Assembly (NCBI RefSeq): GCF_947500605.1
Contig: NZ_CANMSJ010000001.1
Span: 496,001-560,000 of the forward strand
From: an uncultured Lacinutrix sp.
GTDB taxonomy: Bacteria > Bacteroidota > Bacteroidia > Flavobacteriales > Flavobacteriaceae
DNA: 64,000 bases
Direction of reading: 5' to 3'
Shown: positions 10,601-20,115 of the stretch, one piece after another
How positions within the stretch are numbered: position 1 is the stretch's first letter
Layout: every line of letters begins with the position of its first letter
Notes under the pieces: model-generated
Database searches by the model: none
Told to the model about the DNA's origin: nothing
What the model saw: only the letters and a program-made list of their open reading frames with translations
Program-made: the position numbers and the translations under genes

Positions 10601-11230
10601 TTAACTAGGAAAACCAAGCATTTCTCCCATACCAACGGTAAACAACCAGCAACCATAAATAGCGTGTTCTATAGATACTAATAGTGTTGATTTTGTTTTT
10701 TTATAAGTGAATGCAAAAAGTAATCCGCCTAAAAAGGTTAAAAAAATTACTAACGTATTTTTAAAAAATAAATGTGCTAATGAAAACACAATGGCATTAA
10801 CAAAAATGAACAATTTTTTATTCTGAAATAAATTCTCGTAACGCTGAAAGTAAAAGGTTCTGTAGATTAATTCTTGAGGATAAACTGAAAAAGCAGAGTA
10901 CACAAATAAAAATAGCAACCACATTAAAGGTTTGTTTAAAACGACTTTAAACAGATTTTCTCTATCTGAAAAATAAACAAAAGCAATTGTTATAACAGCG
11001 ATAGCGACTAATTTTACTAAAGTGTCACGAAAAAACCGAGACCAATTAAGCCCTTTAGCTACTTTCAATTTGTTTTTCTGAATTTTCAACAATACATATA
11101 TAATATATGTAAAGCCTGTTAAAGCTATAATTCCTTTAACCCAAAAGGGAAAATCTATTGTAAAACTTACCGGAGTGACGATAAATATTAGAAAAAATTC
11201 TATAAGCTTATATCTTGCAGATTGAAACAT
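10601..11230 (-). CDS. CPBP-family intramembrane metalloprotease-like protein
   Basis: Multi-TM; PQELIYRTFYFQR and SLAHLFF motifs. Confidence 0.7.
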   Translation of the reverse strand: MFQSARYKLIEFFLIFIVTPVSFTIDFPFWVKGIIALTGFTYIIYVLLKIQKNKLKVAKGLNWSRFFRDTLVKLVAIAVITIAFVYFSDRENLFKVVLNKPLMWLLFLFVYSAFSVYPQELIYRTFYFQRYENLFQNKKLFIFVNAIVFSLAHLFFKNTLVIFLTFLGGLLFAFTYKKTKSTLLVSIEHAIYGCWLFTVGMGEMLGFPS

Positions 11231-11242
11231 AGTTTTTAAAAA

Positions 11243-11701
11243 TTAAACAGAAATTGCTGTTGTATGTTTCACTTCGTTAATCATGAACATACTATGCGTA
11301 CTTCCAATATGGTTAATATTAGTTAACTTATTTACCATAAATTCTCTAAAAGCCTCCATATCTTTTACCAAGACTTTTAGTAAGTAGTCGTAATCACCAC
11401 TAATATGAAAACATTCCAGAACTTCATTTAACTCGGTGACTTCCTTTTCAAACTTCATTACATATGCTTGAGAATGCTTTTCTAATTTAATATGACAAAA
11501 GGCAACAAACGATTTCTCTATAGCCTCTTTTTTAATTAAAGCCACATATTTATCTATTACACCATTATTTTCAAGCTTTTTAATACGCTCGTAAACAGCT
11601 GTAATTGATAAGTTCAACTTATTAGAAAGCTCCTTATTGGTTTGCTTACAATCTTCTTGTAGCAATTGAATTAACTTGGTATCTATAGCATCAAAAGTCA
11701 T
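11243..11701 (-). CDS. Lrp/AsnC-family transcriptional regulator
   Basis: N-terminal HTH (LIQLLQEDCKQTNKELSNKLNLSITAVYERIKKLE) and RAM domain. Confidence 0.95.
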   Translation of the reverse strand: MTFDAIDTKLIQLLQEDCKQTNKELSNKLNLSITAVYERIKKLENNGVIDKYVALIKKEAIEKSFVAFCHIKLEKHSQAYVMKFEKEVTELNEVLECFHISGDYDYLLKVLVKDMEAFREFMVNKLTNINHIGSTHSMFMINEVKHTTAISV

Positions 11702-11773
11702 AATCGAAAAATTTTCAGTTGAATTGGGAAATTCTAAATAAATAATTAAAATTAAACCACAAAAATATAATTA

Positions 11774-11792
11774 TTCAGTTTTAAAAACTGAA
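11774..11792. promoter_or_regulatory. putative Lrp-type operator
   Basis: Perfect 19-bp inverted repeat TTCAGTTTT-A-AAAACTGAA between divergent lrp-like and PLP-lyase genes. Confidence 0.55.
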
Positions 11793-11879
11793 TTTAAACA
11801 AATCTATTGATTATTAATCTAAAATAGATCAGTTTTACACCATAATAATCATACACTCTAATTATTTATACACAAAACT

Positions 11880-13094
11880 ATGAAATTTAAACCAGCAAAT
11901 AATATTCAGGACCTACAATATTTTGGAGAATTTGGAGGTGTAAATCCTTCAATTTCAGACTCCTCTACTTACACCTTTATATCTGCAAAAACAATGCAAG
12001 ATACTTTTGAAGGTAATACAGATGGTTGTTACTTATATTCAAGACATACTACTCCTTCTAACCTATATTTAAGTCAAGCTTTAGCTGCAATGGAAGGTAC
12101 AGAATCGGCTAATGTTACAGCTTCTGGAATGGGAGCAATTACACCTGTGATTTTACAACTTTGTGGTGCTGGAGATCACGTAGTTTCTAGTAGAACTATT
12201 TATGGTGGAACTTATGCTTTCTTAAAAAACTTTACACCACGTTTAAACATTACAACATCTTTTGTAGACATTACAAAATTAGATATTGTTGAAGCTGCTA
12301 TTACTCCAAATACTAAGGTTTTATATTGTGAATCTGTTAGTAACCCATTATTAGAAGTTGCAGATATAGAAGGTTTAGCAAAACTTGCTAAAAAGCATAA
12401 TTTAAAATTAGTTGTAGATAATACATTCTCTCCTTTATCTGTTTCTCCTGCAGTTTTAGGTGCAGATATAGTAATACATAGTTTAACAAAATTCATTAAT
12501 GGATCTAGTGATACTGTTGGTGGTGTAGTTTGTGGAACTCAAGAATTTATAGACAGTTTAAAAAGTGTAAACGATGGTGCTTGTATGCTTTTAGGGTCTA
12601 CAATGGATAGTTTACGTGCAGCTTCAGTTCTTAAAAACTTAAGAACATTACATATTAGAATGCAGCAACACAGTTATAATGCTACTTTTCTAGCTGAGAA
12701 ATTTCAAGGTTTAGGTATAAAAACAGTATATCCTGGATTAGCATCTCATCCTTCTCATGAGTTATTTAAAACAATGATGAATGAAAAATACGGATTTGGT
12801 GGTATGCTTACTATAGACGCTGGTTCTCTTGAAAAAGCAAATGCTTTAATGGAGTTAATGCAAGAAAAAAACTTAGGTTATTTAGCAGTAAGTTTAGGGT
12901 TTTATAAAACATTATTTAGCGCACCAGGAAGTTCTACTTCTTCAGAAATTCCTGAAGACGAACAAAAAGAAATGGGATTAAGTAATGGTTTAATTCGTTT
13001 TTCTATTGGATTAGACGCAGATATAGAACGCACTTTTGATATAATGAAAGCATGTATGCTAGAAGTTGGTGTTTTACAAACTGAAATGGCATAA
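11880..13094 (+). CDS. Cys/Met-metabolism PLP-dependent enzyme (methionine gamma-lyase / cystathionine gamma-synthase-like)
   Basis: VVDNTFSPLSVSPAVLGADIVIHSLTKFINGSSDTVGG PLP-Lys motif; C-terminal RFSIGLDADIERTFDIM. Confidence 0.9.
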   Translation: MKFKPANNIQDLQYFGEFGGVNPSISDSSTYTFISAKTMQDTFEGNTDGCYLYSRHTTPSNLYLSQALAAMEGTESANVTASGMGAITPVILQLCGAGDHVVSSRTIYGGTYAFLKNFTPRLNITTSFVDITKLDIVEAAITPNTKVLYCESVSNPLLEVADIEGLAKLAKKHNLKLVVDNTFSPLSVSPAVLGADIVIHSLTKFINGSSDTVGGVVCGTQEFIDSLKSVNDGACMLLGSTMDSLRAASVLKNLRTLHIRMQQHSYNATFLAEKFQGLGIKTVYPGLASHPSHELFKTMMNEKYGFGGMLTIDAGSLEKANALMELMQEKNLGYLAVSLGFYKTLFSAPGSSTSSEIPEDEQKEMGLSNGLIRFSIGLDADIERTFDIMKACMLEVGVLQTEMA

Positions 13095-13119
13095 TTAAAC
13101 TAACAATTTAAGAAGCACA

Positions 13120-13776
13120 ATGAACGAAGTAATTGCATTCGGGATTTTATCATTCACCTCTTTTTTTACACTGATAAATCCTTTTGGCACAATGCCAATA
13201 TTCATGACGATGACTGCAGACTTAGATAAAAGTCACAGAACTAAAACTGCACAAAGAGCATCGCTAGTATCTTTTATTACCATAATAATATTTGCCTTTT
13301 CTGGTCAAGTATTATTTAATTTCTTTGGCATCTCTGTAAACAGTTTTAGAGTTGTTGGTGGTGTAATCTTTTTTCTAATGGGAATGGACATGCTACAAGC
13401 ACGTTTAGGAAAAGTAAAATTAAAAGACTCTGAGATTAAAACCTATATAGATGATATTTCTGTAACGCCTTTAGCAATCCCTATGATTTGTGGACCAGGC
13501 GCACTAACCAATGCCATAGTAATGATGGAAGATGCACATTCTATAGAGAAAAAAGTCATCCTTATTCTTGCAGTAGTTGCAGTTATATCTTTAACCTATA
13601 TTATTTTATATAGCTCGACTAAAATTATTAAAATTCTTGGTCAAACAGGTATAAATGTAATGATGCGTTTAATGGGTTTAATAGTTATGGTAATAGCTGT
13701 AGAATTCTTTTTTAGCGGTCTTAAACCAATTATTTTAGATATTCTAAATAGTCAGGCAACTAGTATTATTTCTTAA
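13120..13776 (+). CDS. MarC-family integral membrane protein
   Basis: SFTSFFTLINPFGTMPIFMTMT, PLAIPMICGPGAL, MRLMGLIVMVIAVEFFFSGL. Confidence 0.9.
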   Translation: MNEVIAFGILSFTSFFTLINPFGTMPIFMTMTADLDKSHRTKTAQRASLVSFITIIIFAFSGQVLFNFFGISVNSFRVVGGVIFFLMGMDMLQARLGKVKLKDSEIKTYIDDISVTPLAIPMICGPGALTNAIVMMEDAHSIEKKVILILAVVAVISLTYIILYSSTKIIKILGQTGINVMMRLMGLIVMVIAVEFFFSGLKPIILDILNSQATSIIS

Positions 13777-13806
13777 AGCATTGACACTCGCTTAATTTTA
13801 AACGCT

Positions 13807-13842
13807 AAAAAGCCTGAACATTATAAATGTTCAGGCTTTTTT
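13807..13842 (+). terminator. intrinsic terminator
   Basis: AAAAGCCTGAACATT..AATGTTCAGGCTTTTTTT. Confidence 0.8.
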
Positions 13843-14012
13843 TACACCTATAAAACTAAGTAATATTTATTAAAATAACTTCTCAAAAAGCATCTACTAA
13901 AATAATTATGCCAAGTAAATCTATATAAACCGCTAATTTACAGCATATACATGAATTTGCATAACTTCTTGTAAAATCGTAACATTACATATCCAAAAAT
14001 AAACTGACTAAC

Positions 14013-15479
14013 ATGCAAGACGATAATCTTTCTAATATAGATATTAATGACCAAAAAATAGTTGACAATAAAGAACTCAATATTTTCGAAGCATTAATAC
14101 CTGTAGTAATTTTAATGGGCTTATTGGCTTACAATATTTTCTTTGTAGAAGACCAAGAATGGTTTGGAGGTTATACAAATCAAATTATTTTATTAATAGG
14201 TGGTTTTGTTGCCATGATGGGTGGCTTTTTAAACAAAGTCTCATTCAAAGTAATGGTTAAAGAAGTTTGGGAAAACCTAAGAAGCGTCTTCACTCCTATC
14301 ATGATTCTTTTTTTAGTTGGTGCATTAGCTGGTACGTGGCTAGTTAGTGGTATTATTCCGGCTATGGTTTATTATGGTTTACAAGTATTAAATCCTTCTA
14401 TATTTTTACCTGCTTCTGTAGTAATTGCAGCTATTATTTCTATTGCAACAGGAAGTTCATGGACAACCTCTGCAACCGTTGGTATTGCATTAATTGGTAT
14501 TGGTAGTGCTTTAGGTATACCATCTGGAATGATTGCCGGTGCAGTTATTTCCGGTGCTTATTTTGGAGATAAAATGTCACCTTTAAGCGACACCACCAAC
14601 CTTGCTCCTGCAATGGCTGGAACAGATCTATTTACACACATTCGTTACATGACAATTACAACGGTTCCTACAATAGTAATAACACTTATTGTTTTTGCCA
14701 TATTAAGTACTACAGTAGATACAACAGGAAGCGCAGATATTAGTGGCTTGCTAGCAACTATGGATGCTACCTTTAATATTACGCCTTGGTTATTTACTGT
14801 TCCTTTAGTAGTTGTTGGGCTAATATTATTAAAAACAAAACCACTTATTGCTTTAGGTATAGGTGTTACTCTTGCAGCTGTTTTTGCATTTATATTTCAA
14901 CCAGAAATTTTAAACGGAATAGCAGAAACTAAAATTGGTGCGATTACTAATGCTATTTTAACAGATACTAGTATAATTACAGACAACCCTAAACTTAACG
15001 ATTTATTTAGCTCTGGCGGAATGAATGGTATGATATGGACCATATTACTTATTTGTTGTGCAATGGTGTTTGGTGGTATTATGGATGCCATTGGTGCTTT
15101 AGCCAGAATTACAAAAGCATTACTATCTATTGCAACAACTGTTTTTGGTTTATTTGCAAGTACAGTAATAAGCTGTTTAGGTTTAAATGCTATTGCTAGC
15201 GACCAGTATTTAGCACTAGTAATACCTGGTAAAATGTTTAAAAAAGCATACCAAGATAAAGGTCTTGCACCAGAAAACTTAAGTAGAACACTTGAAGATT
15301 CTGGAACAGTAACCTCTGTATTAATCCCTTGGAATACCTGTGGAGCATACCAATCTGGTGTGTTAGGTGTTGGTGTTGGCGAATACTTTGTTTATGCTAT
15401 TTTTAACTGGCTAAGCCCATTTACTACACTTTTCTTTGCAGCCCTTAATATTAAAATCAAACTATTAAAAGATAAATAA
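14013..15479 (+). CDS. nhaC: Na+/H+ antiporter NhaC
   Basis: NhaC features (ATGSSWTTSATVGIALIGIG, ISGAYFGDKMSPLSDTTNLAPA). Confidence 0.93.
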   Translation: MQDDNLSNIDINDQKIVDNKELNIFEALIPVVILMGLLAYNIFFVEDQEWFGGYTNQIILLIGGFVAMMGGFLNKVSFKVMVKEVWENLRSVFTPIMILFLVGALAGTWLVSGIIPAMVYYGLQVLNPSIFLPASVVIAAIISIATGSSWTTSATVGIALIGIGSALGIPSGMIAGAVISGAYFGDKMSPLSDTTNLAPAMAGTDLFTHIRYMTITTVPTIVITLIVFAILSTTVDTTGSADISGLLATMDATFNITPWLFTVPLVVVGLILLKTKPLIALGIGVTLAAVFAFIFQPEILNGIAETKIGAITNAILTDTSIITDNPKLNDLFSSGGMNGMIWTILLICCAMVFGGIMDAIGALARITKALLSIATTVFGLFASTVISCLGLNAIASDQYLALVIPGKMFKKAYQDKGLAPENLSRTLEDSGTVTSVLIPWNTCGAYQSGVLGVGVGEYFVYAIFNWLSPFTTLFFAALNIKIKLLKDK

Positions 15480-15521
15480 CTAAAAATTATAATTACAACC
15501 TTTTACTATAACCAAAACTTA

Positions 15522-15562
15522 TAGCCTAATAAGATTTTAAGATTTTATTAGGCTATTTTTTT
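15522..15562 (+). terminator. nhaC terminator
   Basis: TAGCCTAATAA...TTATTAGGCTATTTTTTTT. Confidence 0.75.
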
Positions 15563-15625
15563 TGCCTTCTAATGTATCTTTGTCAACTGAAAAAACAATC
15601 TAATTAATTACAAAATTTTATACAA

Positions 15626-16270
15626 ATGGCAATAGTAGGAAAACAGTTCCCAGATTTAAATGTAGACGCAATGAACGAAATGGGTGACACCTTTAAATTA
15701 AACGTTCTTGAAGAAGCAAAAAACAACAAGAAAAAAGTATTATTATTCTGGTACCCAAAAGATTTTACTTTTGTTTGCCCAACAGAATTACACGCTTTCG
15801 AAGCTGCTAAAGCAGAATTTGAAAAAAGAAATACTATCGTAATTGGTGCTTCTTGCGATACTCCAGAAGTTCATTTTGCATGGTTAAACACACCAAAAGA
15901 TAATGGTGGAATTGAAGGTGTAACTTACCCAATTTTAGCAGATTCTAACCGTAACCTAGCAAACACTTTAGGTATTTTAGATATTACTAACGAAAAGTAT
16001 AACGAAGAAACTGGTGTTGTAACTGTAGACGGAGACAACGTAACATACAGAGCAACTTACGTAATAGACGAAGATGGTATTGTACAACACGAAGGTGTAA
16101 ACAACATGCCAATTGGTAGAAACGTAAACGAATTTTTACGTATTATCGATGCATTAACGCACGTACAAGAAAAAGGAGAAGTTTGTCCTGCAAACTGGGA
16201 AGAAGGAAAAGATGCAATGTCTGCTAACAGAACTGGTACTGCAGAGTATTTAGCAAACCACGTAAACTAA
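15626..16270 (+). CDS. 2-Cys peroxiredoxin (AhpC/Prx type)
   Basis: FYPKDFTFVCPTELHAF-like motif (WYPKDFTFVCPTE) and C-terminal GEVCPANW. Confidence 0.95.
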   Translation: MAIVGKQFPDLNVDAMNEMGDTFKLNVLEEAKNNKKKVLLFWYPKDFTFVCPTELHAFEAAKAEFEKRNTIVIGASCDTPEVHFAWLNTPKDNGGIEGVTYPILADSNRNLANTLGILDITNEKYNEETGVVTVDGDNVTYRATYVIDEDGIVQHEGVNNMPIGRNVNEFLRIIDALTHVQEKGEVCPANWEEGKDAMSANRTGTAEYLANHVN

Positions 16271-16276
16271 TTAAAC

Positions 16277-16585
16277 ATGGTTCAAGAATTAAGTCAAGAT
16301 AATTTAGCCGAAATTATTGCTAATAACGACACAGTTGTTGTGCAATATTCTGCAACATGGTGTGGTAACTGTCGTATTATGAAACCAAAAGTTAAGAAAT
16401 TAGCTAGCGAGTTAGAAAATATAACATTTGTTATCGCTGACGCGGAAAAATTCCCGGAATCTAGAAAATTAGCTACTGTAGATAATTTACCAACATTTGC
16501 TGCCTTTAAAGACGGGAAATTTGTAAACCAAACGCAGACTAACAAATTCGATGTTTTAAAAGAATTAGTTAACGAAGTAGCATAA
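16277..16585 (+). CDS. thioredoxin-family protein
   Basis: YSATWCGNCRIMKPKVKKLA active site. Confidence 0.92.
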   Translation: MVQELSQDNLAEIIANNDTVVVQYSATWCGNCRIMKPKVKKLASELENITFVIADAEKFPESRKLATVDNLPTFAAFKDGKFVNQTQTNKFDVLKELVNEVA

Positions 16586-16596
16586 ATAATATCATT

Positions 16597-16620
16597 TTCG
16601 CTTACGCGGAAGTAAAAAAC
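16597..16620. repeat. small intergenic repeat copy 1
   Basis: TTCGCTTACGCGGAAGTAAAAAAC, 22/24 identical to 60528-60551. Confidence 0.6.
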
Positions 16621-16623
16621 GTC

Positions 16624-16668
16624 AGTTCTAGTCCATTCGAATTTATTATCGGATTTATATCGAGAACT
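16624..16668. repeat. imperfect intergenic inverted repeat
   Basis: AGTTCTAG...CGAGAACT arms. Confidence 0.4.
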
Positions 16669-16697
16669 AAAGTTTATTAAATAAAATAAATTTATCA

Positions 16698-16955
16698 ATG
16701 AAATTACCAGTAATAAAACACTTAGCGCAATTTATAGAAGACAATGACGAAGACTATATCGTTGAAACCATTGAAACTCTAGAAGCCTTAACCGAAGTTC
16801 CGTCTTTAAAAGACGAAGAACTAGACGTTATTGGAGAACTTATCTCTAATATGTATGGTGCCATTGAAGTAAATAAAATGATTAAAGAAGGAACGCCTAA
16901 AAAAGAGGCCGTTAACAACTTTATGAAACGTGTTTTAGGATCTATTGATAAATAG
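16698..16955 (+). CDS. small hypothetical protein in the peroxiredoxin/thioredoxin cluster
   Basis: 85-aa acidic conserved-looking ORF on the same strand. Confidence 0.7.
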   Translation: MKLPVIKHLAQFIEDNDEDYIVETIETLEALTEVPSLKDEELDVIGELISNMYGAIEVNKMIKEGTPKKEAVNNFMKRVLGSIDK

Positions 16956-16983
16956 AAACGAAAAAGAAAAATTACTATTATCT

Positions 16984-17016
16984 AAAACCACTTTGCGAAA
17001 GCAAGGTGGTTTTTTT
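16984..17016 (+). terminator. intrinsic terminator with GAAA loop
   Basis: AAAACCACTTTGC-GAAA-GCAAGGTGGTTTTTTT. Confidence 0.8.
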
Positions 17017-17029
17017 ATGCAATCTATAG

Positions 17030-17060
17030 TTTGACATCTCTCAACTTTCTGCTATCTTCG
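17030..17060 (+). promoter_or_regulatory. Bacteroidota-type promoter
   Basis: TTTG-N19-TATCTTCG upstream of the 17173 ORF; same architecture as 18214-18244. Confidence 0.6.
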
Positions 17061-17172
17061 TTTAGCTTAGAAAGCGCTAAAACCTAACTATAAATCAATC
17101 ACTTACTGCTTAGACATTAAAAGCGCGACCATAAATCCAGGTTTTTCATACTTTAAAGCGTAATAATACAAA

Positions 17173-17736
17173 ATGGAAAAATTAAAAAATTGTATCCTAA
17201 GTCAAGTCGATGTTAAAGAACACGTGATGACTACTATACTTTCAGCCTTTAAACCATTAGAAGTAAACAAAGGTGAGTTCTTTCTTAAATCAGGAAAAAT
17301 ATGTCGTCAAATGGCATTTATCGACTCTGGTTACCTAAGAATGTACGACATTGTAGACGGCAAAGAAATAACATTATGGATTGGTAGCCAAGGCCGATTT
17401 ATTACCTCATTATCAAGCTTTGTTTTCGAGACCAGTAACCATTGGAACATACAAGCCATTACCAACTGTAAACTCTACACCATCAATAGAGATGCTCATT
17501 TTAAACTTAACAAAACTGAACCTAAATGGCTAGAGTTTGATAATCTTTTGTTAGCCAATTCTTTTGCGTTACTAGAAAAAAACATGTTCTCGCAACTGCA
17601 TACAACAGCAAAACAAAGATTTCTTAGTTTGCTTAATGAAGAACCAGATCTTTTTAAAAATGTGCCATTACAATACATCGCCTCTATGCTAGGTATTACA
17701 CCAGAATCTTTAAGCAGATTAAGAAAAACACATTAA
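17173..17736 (+). CDS. Crp/Fnr-family transcriptional regulator
   Basis: cNMP-binding fold (GEFFLKSGKICRQMAFIDSGYLRMY) and C-terminal HTH (YIASMLGITPESLSRLRKT). Confidence 0.88.
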   Translation: MEKLKNCILSQVDVKEHVMTTILSAFKPLEVNKGEFFLKSGKICRQMAFIDSGYLRMYDIVDGKEITLWIGSQGRFITSLSSFVFETSNHWNIQAITNCKLYTINRDAHFKLNKTEPKWLEFDNLLLANSFALLEKNMFSQLHTTAKQRFLSLLNEEPDLFKNVPLQYIASMLGITPESLSRLRKTH

Positions 17737-17801
17737 CTATCATTTGTCAAGAGAGAATACCATTTGTTTATAGAAATTTGCACAAACAAAAAATAAACAC
17801 A

Positions 17802-18173
17802 ATGAACTCTTTACAAAAAGCTTTAAAAAACAATGCACTATTCTCAATCCTATCCGGTTTAATACTAGTTGTATTAAACCAACAAATATCAGCATTATTT
17901 GGCACTAGTAATACTACAGTATTTTGGAGCGTTGGATTAGTTTTAATCTACTTTGCATTTACTATTTGGTACGAAATTAAAGCACAAAGAAAACTAGCTG
18001 TAATTTGGATTATTATTCAAGACTACACTTGGGTTTTAGGAAGTGCTATTCTAATATTACTTAACCCATTTAAAATTACTTTAATAGGTAATTTAATTAT
18101 TGGAATTATAGCATTAATAGTTTTATACATGGCAATAAATCAAACAATTGCATTAAAAAACACTAACAACTAG
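17802..18173 (+). CDS. small multi-TM membrane protein
   Basis: ORF 17778..18173; likely start at the internal ATG (MNSLQKALKN...); four hydrophobic segments. Confidence 0.7.
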   Translation: MNSLQKALKNNALFSILSGLILVVLNQQISALFGTSNTTVFWSVGLVLIYFAFTIWYEIKAQRKLAVIWIIIQDYTWVLGSAILILLNPFKITLIGNLIIGIIALIVLYMAINQTIALKNTNN

Positions 18174-18213
18174 TACAGACAACTAGTAAAATTGTTTTTC
18201 GTGTAAACAGAAA

Positions 18214-18244
18214 TTTGACGTTGTAAGTATTTCAATTATCTTCG
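18214..18244 (+). promoter_or_regulatory. Bacteroidota-type promoter
   Basis: TTTG-N19-TATCTTCG upstream of the 18294 ORF. Confidence 0.6.
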
Positions 18245-18293
18245 TTTAACGAATGGATTCTATTATCTATTCTACACAATTCTAATAACAATA

Positions 18294-18863
18294 ATGAAAA
18301 ACTTACTAAACTATATTCAATCTCGATTTACTTTAACTGAAGACGATATACGTTTAGTTGAAAACTATTTTATTGCCGAACAAGTTTCTGCAAATACTAT
18401 GCTTTTAGAAGCTGGTAAAACAGAACACTACGTTTATTTTTTAAGTGAAGGTATTGTAAAAGGTTATCTAAATATTGATGGAAAAATTGTAGTACAACAT
18501 TTAGTACCAGAACACGATTTTTTCACATCTTTAGAGAGTTTTATGTCCGAAACTCCTGCTCCCGATTACTACGAAACCGTTACCGATTGTAAACTTTTAA
18601 AAATATCTAAACCAGATTACAACCTACTGCAAGCCAACTCCTCATTTTGGAGCAATTTTATAAAAACTGTTACTAACGAGCATTTAAACTGCAAACTAGA
18701 ACGCGTAAAGGATTTCCAAGTATTAACGGCCAAACAACGCTATTTAAAATTTATAGAACAACAACCAAACCTTGCTTTAAACGTATCAATAGATAATATT
18801 GCTTCCTTTTTAGGTATAGAACCACAATCTCTAAGCAGAATTAGAAAACAAATCACTTTCTAA
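18294..18863 (+). CDS. Crp/Fnr-family transcriptional regulator (paralogue)
   Basis: cNMP-like N-terminus; HTH IDNIASFLGIEPQSLSRIRKQ. Confidence 0.88.
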   Translation: MKNLLNYIQSRFTLTEDDIRLVENYFIAEQVSANTMLLEAGKTEHYVYFLSEGIVKGYLNIDGKIVVQHLVPEHDFFTSLESFMSETPAPDYYETVTDCKLLKISKPDYNLLQANSSFWSNFIKTVTNEHLNCKLERVKDFQVLTAKQRYLKFIEQQPNLALNVSIDNIASFLGIEPQSLSRIRKQITF

Positions 18864-18926
18864 CAAATGTTATTTTTAGACTCTTAATTACCTCAGACCT
18901 TTGCTCAAACAAAAAAAACAAAAAAC

Positions 18927-19931
18927 ATGAGTAAAGACATTGCATTGGTTACAGGCGGAAACGGACATTTAGGAAACAATTTAATACGCTTACTACTTTC
19001 TAAAAACCAAAAAGTAAGAACCACCGTTAGAGATATTAATAATACTAAACCTTTTAAAGGTTTAGATTGCGAAGTTGTACAAGCAGACCTTTTAGATAAA
19101 TCATCACTAAAAAAAGCCTTTAAAGATGTAACACATCTATATGCTGTAGCAGCAAACTTTAGTATGTGGGCTAAAAATCCAAAGGTCGAAATTTACGACA
19201 ACAACCTAAAAGGCACACAAAATGTATTCGATGTAGCTAAAGCCTGTGGTATTAAAAACATTGTTTACGTAAGTTCTGTGGCTTCTTTAGATTTTACAAC
19301 CTTGCCAGCAAATGTAGATAATGGCTATAATAAAGATCGTAGAAACTGGTATTACAATTCTAAAAATGATTCCGATAAACTCGCTTTAAAATTAGGTAAG
19401 GCATATAATATTAGAACCGTATTAATTTTACCTTCTGCCATGATTGGAAGCCAAGCACACAAATTAAGCTATTCTAATAATTTAGTGCATCAAATATTAA
19501 AAGGCGAAATTCCTGTAGATACTAACGTTACCTTAAATTGGGTAGATGTAAAAGATGTTGCTTTTGGTGCTTATCAAGCCATGCAAAAAGGTGAAAATCA
19601 AGAACGCTATATTCTTTCTAACCCAACACACACCACATTACAGGATAGTGTAAAAATAGCAGCAGATCTATATCCAGAATTAAAACTAAAAACACCTAAA
19701 AAAGCACCAAAATGTCTATTATATTCCGTTGCAGGATTAATGGAGTTTAGCAGTAAAATAACAGGAAAAGAACCCTTATTACAACGTCACTATTTAGATA
19801 TGTTTTATGGTTTAAAACAAGATTACGACATTAGTAAATCTAAAACAGTTTTAGACTATAATCCAAAGCCTTCAAAACAAGCTTTAGAAGAAGCGCTTAA
19901 CTACTTAAAACATGATTGGAATAGGAAATAA
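18927..19931 (+). CDS. NAD-dependent epimerase/dehydratase (extended SDR)
   Basis: VTGGNGHLGNNLIRLLL, NIVYVSSVASLDF, Rossmann pattern. Confidence 0.9.
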   Translation: MSKDIALVTGGNGHLGNNLIRLLLSKNQKVRTTVRDINNTKPFKGLDCEVVQADLLDKSSLKKAFKDVTHLYAVAANFSMWAKNPKVEIYDNNLKGTQNVFDVAKACGIKNIVYVSSVASLDFTTLPANVDNGYNKDRRNWYYNSKNDSDKLALKLGKAYNIRTVLILPSAMIGSQAHKLSYSNNLVHQILKGEIPVDTNVTLNWVDVKDVAFGAYQAMQKGENQERYILSNPTHTTLQDSVKIAADLYPELKLKTPKKAPKCLLYSVAGLMEFSSKITGKEPLLQRHYLDMFYGLKQDYDISKSKTVLDYNPKPSKQALEEALNYLKHDWNRK

Positions 19932-19946
19932 AAAGTTATAAGAATT

Positions 19947-19978
19947 AAAAACACTTTGCGAAAGCAAGGTGTTTTTTT
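19947..19978 (+). terminator. intrinsic terminator with GAAA loop
   Basis: AAACACTTTGC-GAAA-GCAAGGTGTTTTTTT; shares a 20-nt core with 16984-17016. Confidence 0.8.
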
Positions 19979-20115
19979 GTGCTTTTATTTTACAATTACG
20001 GTTTACCGTAAGACACATCAACTAAACATTATTACATTGTCATGACATAATATATTGACAAGTTATTAGCAAAAAATATTACGCAATAATTTGGATGTAA
20101 TAAAAAAACAAAACT

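Noticed and set aside
20041-20060. TGACATAATATATTGACA as another FNR box
   Set aside because: It does not fit TGAY-N4-RTCA and is not next to respiration or stress genes.
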